Assembly (NCBI GenBank): GCA_002780205.1
Contig: PEVQ01000250.1
Location: 1-6,132, forward strand
Length of the DNA stretch: 6,132 bases
Source of the DNA: Elusimicrobia bacterium CG06_land_8_20_14_3_00_38_11
GTDB lineage: Bacteria; Elusimicrobiota; UBA8919
Direction: 5' to 3'
Under the pieces are notes generated by a model that saw only the letters and a list, made by a program, of their open reading frames with translations, was not told the DNA's origin and searched no databases. This document shows positions 1-5,554 of this stretch, in pieces (position 1 is the stretch's first letter; every line of letters begins with the position of its first letter). Made by a program: the position numbers and the translations under genes.

Positions 1-6
1 TAAAAA

Positions 7-39
7 TTCTGTGTTTTTCTGTGCCATTCTGTGGCTACC
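7..39. repeat. TTCTGTG words at 10-bp spacing downstream of trpF
   Basis: TTCTGTG occurs at 7-13, 17-23 and 27-33, exactly ten bases apart, and runs into CTGTGGCTACC (29-39). The CTGTGGCTA word is also found at 3053-3061, at the trpD stop. The region 1-93 otherwise contains only AT-rich sequence. It marks the end of the visible gene run and resembles the short repeat debris between trpD and trpC. Confidence 0.55.
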
Positions 40-93
40 ATTTTTTACTTTACAAAACCTTTATTTATAACACAAAATCGGGTTTTTGTCAAG

Positions 94-798
94 TTATATT
101 TTCCTTACCGCTTTGACGAAAGCCAGCATCTTGTCGTAGTCCTTGCGGGTCGGCGTGCGTTCTATTCCCGAGCAGACATCCACTGCAAAGGGTTCAACTT
201 TTTTTATCGCTTCAGATACGTTTTCCGGTGTCAGTCCGCCAGAGAGAAAAATCGGTTTTCCTATTTTTTTGAATTCCAATGCTATATCCCAATTAAATGT
301 TTGGCCTGTCCCCCCTGCCGCACCTTCTATGAATGTATCCAGTAGAAAATAATCTACATTCTGATATTTACTTAAAGGGTGTTCGGCACCGAACACTTGT
401 TCGGCACCGAACACTTGTTCGGTTGAAAAACCGGGCTTAATTCTGAACGCTTTTATTATCTGCGGTTTGCCTTCCCACAAAAGATTTGCCGGCACGGTCG
501 CTGAAATTTTTTCTTTCAGTTGGGCACAGTATTCCGGCGTTTCATTACCGTGAAGTTGAACTGCACCCAGTCCTACTTTTTTTATAATTTTCAGGATTAT
601 TTCAATTTCCTCGTCCACAAAAATACCTATGGATTTCACAAATTCGGGAAGTGCTGCCGTTATTTTTTTCGCCATATCAACGGATATTTTCCTCGGGCTG
701 TTTTTATAGAAGTTAAGTCCGATGAAATCCACGCCGGCATTTGCCGCCCAAAGCGCATCTTTTTCGTTTGTAATTCCGCAGATTTTTATTTTTGTCAT
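94..798 (-). CDS. trpF: Phosphoribosylanthranilate isomerase
   Basis: TrpF performs the Amadori rearrangement of phosphoribosylanthranilate, providing the substrate of TrpC. It is a cytoplasmic TIM-barrel enzyme. The catalytic pair is visible as Cys7 in KICGIT and Asp154 in FLLDT. Further family marks are GLNFY (27-31), QLHG (81-84), GGTG (162-165), SGGLTPENV (186-194) and DVCSGIE (207-213), the last ones binding phosphate. At 234 residues it is somewhat longer than usual (about 200-220). Part of the excess is a repeat-encoded insert, EQVFGA twice (127-138), between the IKAFRIK strand and the catalytic Asp strand. The insert sits in a loop, so the enzyme is probably still active. The start overlaps the trpB stop by four bases (ATGA), with GGAG upstream. 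It is the last gene visible; the next 93 bases hold no gene. Confidence 0.95.
   Translation of the reverse strand: MTKIKICGITNEKDALWAANAGVDFIGLNFYKNSPRKISVDMAKKITAALPEFVKSIGIFVDEEIEIILKIIKKVGLGAVQLHGNETPEYCAQLKEKISATVPANLLWEGKPQIIKAFRIKPGFSTEQVFGAEQVFGAEHPLSKYQNVDYFLLDTFIEGAAGGTGQTFNWDIALEFKKIGKPIFLSGGLTPENVSEAIKKVEPFAVDVCSGIERTPTRKDYDKMLAFVKAVRKI
381..422 (-). repeat. In-frame 18-bp tandem repeat inside trpF, each unit palindromic
   Basis: GTTCGGCACCGAACACTT (plus strand) occurs at 381-398 and again, without a mismatch, at 399-416, followed by a partial GTTCGG at 417-422. Each unit contains the palindromic arms GTTCGG/CCGAAC around a two-base centre, so single-stranded DNA or RNA could fold into stacked small hairpins. 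With 18 bases per unit the repeat stays in frame and encodes EQVFGA twice. It makes up the extra loop of this TrpF. Confidence 0.9.
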
Positions 799-2147
799 TT
801 TATCTCCGGCAGTTCTCCCAGCGCTTTTTTGATTTCTTCGCCAGGAAGTTCATAGTCCTCAAGTTTGCCGGAGAGATATTTATCATATGACGCCATGTCA
901 AAATGTCCGTGCCCGGAGAAATTGAACACTATGCATTTTTCCTGTTTTGTTTCGCGGCATTTTATCGCTTCATCAATTGCGCATTTTATAGCATGCGCCG
1001 TCTCCGGAGCGGGTAAAATTCCCTCAGTTTTTGCAAAAACTACTGCTGCTTCAAACACGGTGTTTTGCGGATATGCAACTGCCTCTATTATTTTTTTATT
1101 GAACAACAATGATACAATCGGCGACATTCCGTGATATCTCAATCCTCCCGCATGAATTGCCGGCGGGACAAATGAATGACCAAGCGTGTACATCATCAAA
1201 AGCGGGGTAAGTTTCGCGATGTCGCCGTAATCATACCTGAACGGTCCTTTCGTGAGGGTAGGACAGGATGTCGGCTCCACTGCAATTATTTTTATATTTT
1301 TACCTTTGAGTTTTTCCGGGACGAACGGGGCGGCAAATCCTCCGAAATTACTTCCGCCTCCGACGCATCCGATAAGAATATCCGGATTTTCTCCCGCTAT
1401 TTTTAACTGTTTCTGCGTCTCAAGTCCGACGATTGTCTGATGTAAAATTACATGGTTTAATACGCTGCCGAGCGAATAGTTTGTATCGTCGTGCGTTGCA
1501 GCATCTTCCACTGCTTCGGAAATTGCAATTCCGAGCGAGCCCGGCGAATCAGGATTTTTTGTAAGAACTACTCTTCCCGATTGTGTTAAATTGGAAGGCG
1601 ATGCAAAAACTTTACCGCCCCAAACCTGCATCATGAATTTTCTGTAGGGCTTCTGGTCGTAGGAAACCTTAACCATATACACGGTGCATTTAAGTCCGAA
1701 AAGATTACAGGCAAATGAAAGCGCACTTCCCCACTGTCCCGCTCCGGTTTCTGTTGCCAGCCGTTTTATTCCGGCTTTTTTATTGTAATATGCCTGCGCG
1801 ACTGCGGTATTGGGTTTATGACTTCCCGCAGGAGATACCGACTCATTTTTGAAATAAATTCTTGCCGGTGTTTTTAGATATTTTTCAAGCCGTCTTGCGC
1901 GGCATAGCGGCGAAGGTCTCCATAGTTTATAAATATCAAGAAGTTCGTCGGGAATTTCTATCCATCTTTCCTGCGAGACCTCCTGTTTTATTAACTCCAT
2001 CGGAAAAATCGGCGACAAATCCTGCGGTCCTACCGGTGTCCCATTCGGTTTCAGCGGCGGTTTCAACGGTTCCGGCAAATCCGCCTGAACATTGTACCAC
2101 TTTTGAGGCAATTCCGATTCTGACAGTAAAATCTTCACATCATCCAT
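795..2147 (-). CDS. trpB: Tryptophan synthase beta chain, long TrpB2-like type
   Basis: A PLP-dependent enzyme that condenses indole with L-serine to tryptophan. At 450 residues it is longer than the usual TrpB1 (about 390-410). It has the TrpB2-type N-terminal extension: KWYNVQADLPEPLKPP (16-31), then IPDELLDIYKLWRPSPLCRARRLE. The PLP lysine is Lys111 in GSHKPN, the serine/indole region is ETGAGQWGSAL (133-143), and the cofactor-phosphate loop is CVGGGSNFGG (261-270). FNFSGHGHFD (408-417) lies near the end, as in this group. All core residues are present, so activity is expected. TrpB2 proteins are thought to lack the surface that binds a canonical TrpA and may use free indole or partner with a TrpA2. 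Here it takes the place of trpB1 in the operon. It ends at TGA within the ATGA that starts trpF, a sign of coupled translation. Confidence 0.95.
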   Translation of the reverse strand: MDDVKILLSESELPQKWYNVQADLPEPLKPPLKPNGTPVGPQDLSPIFPMELIKQEVSQERWIEIPDELLDIYKLWRPSPLCRARRLEKYLKTPARIYFKNESVSPAGSHKPNTAVAQAYYNKKAGIKRLATETGAGQWGSALSFACNLFGLKCTVYMVKVSYDQKPYRKFMMQVWGGKVFASPSNLTQSGRVVLTKNPDSPGSLGIAISEAVEDAATHDDTNYSLGSVLNHVILHQTIVGLETQKQLKIAGENPDILIGCVGGGSNFGGFAAPFVPEKLKGKNIKIIAVEPTSCPTLTKGPFRYDYGDIAKLTPLLMMYTLGHSFVPPAIHAGGLRYHGMSPIVSLLFNKKIIEAVAYPQNTVFEAAVVFAKTEGILPAPETAHAIKCAIDEAIKCRETKQEKCIVFNFSGHGHFDMASYDKYLSGKLEDYELPGEEIKKALGELPEIK

Positions 2148-2152
2148 ATACT

Positions 2153-2159
2153 ACCTCCC
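2153..2159 (-). promoter_or_regulatory. Strong ribosome binding site of trpB
   Basis: GGGAGGT on the minus strand sits five bases upstream of the ATG at 2147, inside the 13-base trpC-trpB gap. It fixes the trpB start and supports the long N-terminus of this TrpB. The next gene, trpF, has a weaker GGAG (808-805) inside the end of trpB, consistent with its overlapping start. Confidence 0.75.
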
Positions 2160-2160
2160 T

Positions 2161-2937
2161 TTATCCAAAAAGTTCCGCCACCGATTTTTTTATATCCTGC
2201 GATTTCATAAAATGTTCTCCGATAAGAACGGCGTTTATTCCGATATTTTTCAGTTTTTCAATATCCTGACTTGTTTTTATCCCGCTTTCCGAAATAATTA
2301 TTTTATCGCCGGGAATTTTTTCTCTCAAATTTAATGTTGTATTTATGTCAACTGTCAAATCGGAAAGGTTTCTATTATTGATGCCTACAATTTTCGCATC
2401 CGTATTCAATGCAATTTTTAATTCTTCTTCATTATGAATTTCAACTATCGCCGAAAGATTCAATTCGCTCGCTATTTTAAGAAATTTTTTTATTTTTTCA
2501 ATATCTAATATCGCCGCAATAAGAAGAACCGCATCAGCGCCGAAATATCTTGACTCATAAATTTGGTATTCGTCAACAATAAAATCTTTTCTTAAAATGG
2601 GAAGTTCCGAAATCTGCCTTACAAGGTCAATGTGAAAAATATCGCCCTGAAAATATTTTGTTTCGGTCAGAACGGAAATAGCATCAGAATGTGCTTCTTC
2701 GTACTGTTTTGCGATTTTCTCAACATTAAAATTTTCAACGATTTCACCTGCAGACGGCGATGCCCTTTTTATCTCGGCAATCAGGTTGATGCGATTTGGT
2801 TTGGAAATTGCCGACTTAAAATTACGCGTAGCCGGCATTTTTTCTATATCGGACCAGATTTTGGAAATTGGCAGCCGCTCTTTTTTGCGAGCAAGTTCTA
2901 ACTTTTTATATTCAACGATTTCGTCAAGAATGTTCAT
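2161..2937 (-). CDS. trpC: Indole-3-glycerol phosphate synthase
   Basis: TrpC closes the indole ring, converting carboxyphenylamino-deoxyribulose phosphate to indole-3-glycerol phosphate with loss of CO2. It is a soluble TIM-barrel enzyme of 258 residues, the normal single-domain size with no fused TrpF. Visible catalytic and binding marks are Glu55 and Lys57 in AEIKRASPS, Lys117 in LRKDFIVDEYQIYESR, Glu166 in IVEIHNEEE, the INNRNL block (186-191), ISESGI (215-220) and the phosphate-binding end AVLIGEHFM (236-244). All are intact. The start at ATG 2937 fits the family N-terminus (ILDEIVEYKK), although the upstream bases TCAGAAAAAA give no clear Shine-Dalgarno match. That weak start lies directly next to the repeat-filled spacer. 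Sampled lines are low in GC (about 27-40%). The stop TAA is 13 bases from the trpB start. Confidence 0.97.
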   Translation of the reverse strand: MNILDEIVEYKKLELARKKERLPISKIWSDIEKMPATRNFKSAISKPNRINLIAEIKRASPSAGEIVENFNVEKIAKQYEEAHSDAISVLTETKYFQGDIFHIDLVRQISELPILRKDFIVDEYQIYESRYFGADAVLLIAAILDIEKIKKFLKIASELNLSAIVEIHNEEELKIALNTDAKIVGINNRNLSDLTVDINTTLNLREKIPGDKIIISESGIKTSQDIEKLKNIGINAVLIGEHFMKSQDIKKSVAELFG

Positions 2938-2946
2938 TTTTTTCTG

Positions 2947-3061
2947 AACGCAGATTACAACGAAAACTTTCTAAACCTTTTTGACTGGATTAACAGGATT
3001 TTTAAGTCCTTGTCTTATCCTGTAAATCCTGTCAGAATTTTCTCTCTGTGAACTGTGGCTA
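2947..3061. repeat. Cluster of short repeats filling the trpD-trpC spacer
   Basis: The 121-base gap between trpD and trpC contains no gene. An imperfect inverted repeat has arms TGACTGGATTAACAGGAT (2982-2999) and ATCCTGTAAATCCTGTCA (3017-3034), giving 16 of 18 pairs around a 17-base loop. Each arm is built from ACAGGATT-like words. It is flanked by ACGCAGATTACA (2949-2960) on one side and CTCTGTGAACTGTGGCTA (3044-3061) on the other. The CTGTGGCTA word recurs at 29-37, beyond trpF. Similar words recur between genes in many uncultured-bacterial genomes, from memory. In mRNA this could form a hairpin between trpD and trpC. Confidence 0.7.
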
Positions 3062-4114
3062 TCCCTTTCCACAGTATTTTTTTAATTCCTCAAATTTTTT
3101 AAGCGCCTTGCCTAAATCAATTGACCTTTGGGCAAGTTCTATTCCTTCTTTGAAATTTTTTGATTTTCCCGCTGCCGTTAAAACCGCCGCAGTATTTAAC
3201 AGGACGATATCCCGTTTCGGACCCTTTTTCCCTGTAAGTATATCCAAAATTATTTTTGCGTTTTCTTTTGCGTCGCCTCCGGCAATATCACCAACTTTTG
3301 CTTTTTTTAGTCCGAAATCTTCAGGTTTTACCGTGTATGTTTTTATGATGCCGTTTTTTAATTCCGAGATTTGGGTTTTACCCGTTATAGAAATTTCGTC
3401 AATTGCGTCGATTCCATGCACCACAAAGGCGCTTTTTGACCCGAGATTTTTTAAAACGAAAGCGAGCGTTTCCGTTAAATCCGGAGAATAAACGCCGAGC
3501 ACCTGTGCGTTTGCACCTGCAGGATTCGTAAGAGGACCAAGAATATTAAAAATTGTTCTGATGCCGATTTGGCGGCGCGGTCCGATTGCATATTTCATAG
3601 CGGAATGTAAAAGCGGAGCATATAAAAAACCAATGCCTATTTTATTTATGCACTCCTCAACTTTTTCTCTCGGTAATTCAAGATTTATTCCGAGTTCTTC
3701 AAGGACATCCGCACTCCCACATTTTGACGAAACGGCGCGGTTTCCGTGTTTTGCAACCACAACTCCCGCACCCGCCGCCACAAATGCCGTTGCAGTAGAA
3801 ACATTGAATGTCTTGGTTTTGTCGCCTCCCGTTCCGCAGGTGTCAACAATAGTTTCCCAGTCAATATTTATTTCGTCCCTGTCGATATCAACTGCATGTT
3901 TTTTTACAATTATTTTTGTGGCATGTTCACGCATCACTTTTGCGCAGCCGGTAATCTCGTCAATCGTCTCGCCTTTCATTCTCAAAGCGGTAATAAAAGA
4001 TGCAATCTGCGATTCCGTTGCCTGAGCCGTCATAATTTCAGTCATTACATCAATCGCTTCTTTTTCAGTTAAATTTTCTTTCTGAACAACTTTCGCAATC
4101 GCTTCTTTAATCAT
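3059..4114 (-). CDS. trpD: Anthranilate phosphoribosyltransferase
   Basis: TrpD transfers the phosphoribosyl group of PRPP to anthranilate, giving phosphoribosylanthranilate, the second step of the pathway, in the cytoplasm. The 351-residue length is normal for the family. The N-terminal helical domain (about 1-65) is followed by the glycine-rich PRPP loop DTCGTGGDKTKTFNVST (91-107). Next come KHGNRAVSSKCGSADVLE (122-139), which binds anthranilate and pyrophosphate, and LGPLTNPAG (192-200). GIDAIDEIS (234-242) contains the acidic pair used for metal binding in the family. All expected motifs are intact, so the enzyme should be active. The start is set by a strong ribosome binding site. It ends in TAG, and the stop lies within a short repeat-like stretch (CTGTGGCTA) that begins the spacer before trpC. 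Being separated from trpG by two unrelated genes is unusual. Confidence 0.97.
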   Translation of the reverse strand: MIKEAIAKVVQKENLTEKEAIDVMTEIMTAQATESQIASFITALRMKGETIDEITGCAKVMREHATKIIVKKHAVDIDRDEINIDWETIVDTCGTGGDKTKTFNVSTATAFVAAGAGVVVAKHGNRAVSSKCGSADVLEELGINLELPREKVEECINKIGIGFLYAPLLHSAMKYAIGPRRQIGIRTIFNILGPLTNPAGANAQVLGVYSPDLTETLAFVLKNLGSKSAFVVHGIDAIDEISITGKTQISELKNGIIKTYTVKPEDFGLKKAKVGDIAGGDAKENAKIILDILTGKKGPKRDIVLLNTAAVLTAAGKSKNFKEGIELAQRSIDLGKALKKFEELKKYCGKG

Positions 4115-4117
4115 TTT

Positions 4118-4125
4118 CCACCTCT
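4118..4125 (-). promoter_or_regulatory. Strong ribosome binding site of trpD
   Basis: AGAGGTGG on the minus strand lies three bases upstream of the trpD ATG (4114) and is one of the best Shine-Dalgarno matches in the window. It supports the chosen trpD start. It also suggests trpD starts translation independently of the membrane-protein gene, whose stop is 81 bases away. The rest of the spacer (4126-4195) is AT-rich, with a tandem AAAAATTT pair at 4145-4160. No convincing promoter was found in it. Confidence 0.7.
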
Positions 4126-4195
4126 TTAGAAATTTGAGTATTAGAAAAATTTAAAAATTTCCTGTTTGACCCCATTCCTTTTATTGAATTCCGCA

Positions 4196-4591
4196 CTATG
4201 GTGCAAATGGAATACCAAGTAATCCATGGTTTACAAAAAACAATATAAAAAACCATATAGTAACATTAATTGGCCATATAGCAAAGATGCTAAAAAATAG
4301 CAGCCACAAATATGATTTTTGTCGGCCAGATTGCCTATATGTAAAAATAAAAATTCCCAGCCAAACGATAAAAACAAATATACTAATAATAGCAGGAGTA
4401 ATTGAGAATGGAGTAGAAGTATCAAAATTAGAATATCTACTAATAATCTCACATAAAATAGATACTATAAGTCCTGATAGGAGAGCAAAGATTATCGTAA
4501 GGCAATACAAAAAGCGAATATATGCCTTATTCTCAGTTTTTATTTCAGAACTATTTTTTGTATTCAATTCGGAATTTATAGTATTTCTCAT
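4196..4591 (-). CDS. Small membrane protein of unknown function, three predicted membrane helices
   Basis: I do not recognise this 131-residue protein. The N-terminal 23 residues are polar and rich in Asn, Ser, Glu and Lys. Three strongly hydrophobic stretches follow at about 24-50, 62-84 and 94-120, linked by short loops (RYSNFDTS and RQSGRQKS). The latter positively charged loop suggests it faces the cytoplasm. The protein ends in NHGLLGIPFAP. There is no signal peptide and no enzymatic motif. It begins 21 bases after the end of the ORF6N continuation and has only a poor ribosome binding site. Sampled lines are about 28% GC, lower than parts of the neighbouring trp genes, which together with its place between trpG and trpD suggests it was acquired together with the ORF6N gene. 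A second open frame inside it (4231-4452) looks like a shadow of the same hydrophobic coding. Confidence 0.6.
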   Translation of the reverse strand: MRNTINSELNTKNSSEIKTENKAYIRFLYCLTIIFALLSGLIVSILCEIISRYSNFDTSTPFSITPAIISIFVFIVWLGIFIFTYRQSGRQKSYLWLLFFSIFAIWPINVTIWFFILFFVNHGLLGIPFAP

Positions 4592-4612
4592 AGAATAACT
4601 TGCCAGTTTATT

Positions 4613-4930
4613 TCACTCCATGCTTATAATATCTGTACTTTCATTCCACCATTTTTCAAACGGCGGTTTATTCGGAGTTTTCTTTATCTCGCTATATTGC
4701 CCTCTTGCTAATATATCCGTTGACGGCACATTAAAACAAGAATCGGCAGAGATTAGCCACCGGTCGTGAATGACCGACTTAATTTTATTGTCAGATATTG
4801 CTCCCAATTCGCATATTACATTATTATTTCGGAACTCCTGCTTGAAATCTTTGAATGAATTTTTTAATTTATCGTCAACTTTGTCATCGGACATCAAAAT
4901 TTTTATAGTTTTCACTCTTTTGATGTCCAC
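4613..4930 (-). pseudogene. In-frame continuation of the ORF6N protein after TGA (C-terminal domain)
   Basis: These 105 codons directly follow the TGA of the ORF6N gene in the same frame. The apparent start is a GTG touching the stop, with no ribosome binding site. The sequence reads naturally as the rest of the domain begun before the stop: KYFSKIGLELLAD, TGA, then VDIKRVKTIKILMSDDKVDD, followed by VICELGAISDNKIKSVIHDRWLI and RGQYSEIKK. The HDRW and GQYSEI pieces resemble, from memory, a phospholipase-D-like C-terminal domain seen behind DNA-binding N-termini. That assignment is tentative because a canonical HKD motif is absent. Joined through the TGA, the protein would have 313 positions. 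The likeliest explanation is a nonsense mutation (for example from TCA, CGA or GGA) or a sequence error. Readthrough or restart is possible. The reading frame is otherwise intact, so any inactivation is recent. Confidence 0.6.
4889..4928 (-). other. Perfect 11-bp inverted repeat just after the in-frame TGA
   Basis: On the minus strand GGACATCAAAA (4928-4918) and TTTTGATGTCC (4899-4889) are perfect reverse complements separated by 18 bases. A wobble pair (4929 with 4888) can extend the stem. The loop contains AGTGAAAACT, able to form a three-pair mini-stem closed by GAAA. The RNA hairpin would begin two bases after the UGA (4933-4931). No T-run follows on either strand, so it does not look like an intrinsic terminator. 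A recoding element, or a product of palindrome-making template switching, are the alternatives. The geometry is seen directly; any function is inference. Confidence 0.5.
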
Positions 4931-5554
4931 TCAATCGGCTAACAGTTCCAATCCGATTTTTGAAAAATATTTATCAATCCAATAAATGTATTTTCTGCAG
5001 GATTTAATCATATCCTTAAAATTTTTCTTGTTCGTGAATGGCTTTTCCGGGGAAATCAATACCGCTTCGGGTGTCGCAGACGGAATGGAATGTATTGCCC
5101 TAGATATTGTTTTGATTTTCTTGTCATGATTTTCCACTTTGTGTTCAATCGCATCTATTCTGTTAGTGAATTTTTTACTGGTGGAAACTATTCTTCTTAT
5201 GTTCACAAAGACGCGCATAATGCCGATATTTACCTGTATGGCTCTCTCGCTTCTGAGGACACTGGACAGCATTGCAACGCCTTGCTCGGTAAATGCATAT
5301 GGGAGTTTCCTTGCACCACCCCATCTTGATGTTGCAAATTGCAATATCAAGTTTTGAAATTCTTCTTTTGTAAGTTGATACATAAAGTCATTTGGAAACC
5401 GTTCAATATTCCTCCTAATCGCCAGATTGAGATTTCCTGTGGTTACTCCGTAAAGTTCCGCCAAATCCCTGTCAAGAATGACTTTTTGCCCTCTGATTAA
5501 AAGTATTTTATTTTCTATCTGTGCCGACGGAACACTTACAATTATATTTTTCAT
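4931..5554 (-). CDS. ORF6N-domain DNA-binding protein, probably the N-terminal part of an interrupted gene
   Basis: This 207-residue protein starts MKNIIVSVPSAQIENKI. Residues about 10-100 carry the ORF6N (KilA-N related) pattern: RGQKVILDRDLAELYGV, NLNLAIRRNIERFP, then FTEQGVAMLSSVLRSERA. A probable helical or coiled stretch follows at 125-150 (NRIDAIEHKVENHDKKIK). The family is of phage origin and is common as orphan genes in bacteria; its exact role is generally unknown. I chose the ATG at 5554 because homology begins there and it overlaps the trpG stop by one base. The frame is open further upstream to a TTG at 5719, but that stretch is only the trpG C-terminus read in another frame. No clear Shine-Dalgarno sequence precedes the ATG, so translation is probably coupled to trpG. 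The ORF ends at TGA (4933-4931), in the middle of what looks like a second domain (KYIYWIDKYFSKIGLELLAD), which continues in the same frame. Confidence 0.8.
   Translation of the reverse strand: MKNIIVSVPSAQIENKILLIRGQKVILDRDLAELYGVTTGNLNLAIRRNIERFPNDFMYQLTKEEFQNLILQFATSRWGGARKLPYAFTEQGVAMLSSVLRSERAIQVNIGIMRVFVNIRRIVSTSKKFTNRIDAIEHKVENHDKKIKTISRAIHSIPSATPEAVLISPEKPFTNKKNFKDMIKSCRKYIYWIDKYFSKIGLELLAD

Noticed and set aside
72..89. Small hairpin (ACAAAA/TTTTGT) after the trpF stop as an intrinsic terminator
   Set aside because: The stem is only six weak pairs without GC-rich arms, and no T-run follows on the minus strand.
31..855. Plus-strand open frames opposite trpF and trpB
   Set aside because: They are antisense shadows with no family resemblance, while the minus strand encodes complete, conserved enzymes.
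4138..4166. Internal promoter for trpD with TAATAC as a -10 box
   Set aside because: The matching -35 position reads AACAGG on the minus strand, which is not close to the consensus. AT-rich spacers yield such -10 words by chance.
4161..4180. CCTGTTTGACCCCATTCC stretch as the end of a REP-like or transposon element
   Set aside because: It resembles repeat ends known from memory, but there is no second copy in the window and no visible inverted partner at the other side of the insert.
4889..4928. The post-TGA hairpin as a transcription terminator
   Set aside because: No run of T follows the stem on either strand and the stem is AT-rich, so intrinsic termination is unlikely.
4613..4933. Alternative genetic code with TGA as a sense codon
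   Set aside because: trpB appears to end at TGA in a typical ATGA overlap with trpF, and tryptophan positions in the trp proteins are read without TGA, so TGA seems to be a normal stop.
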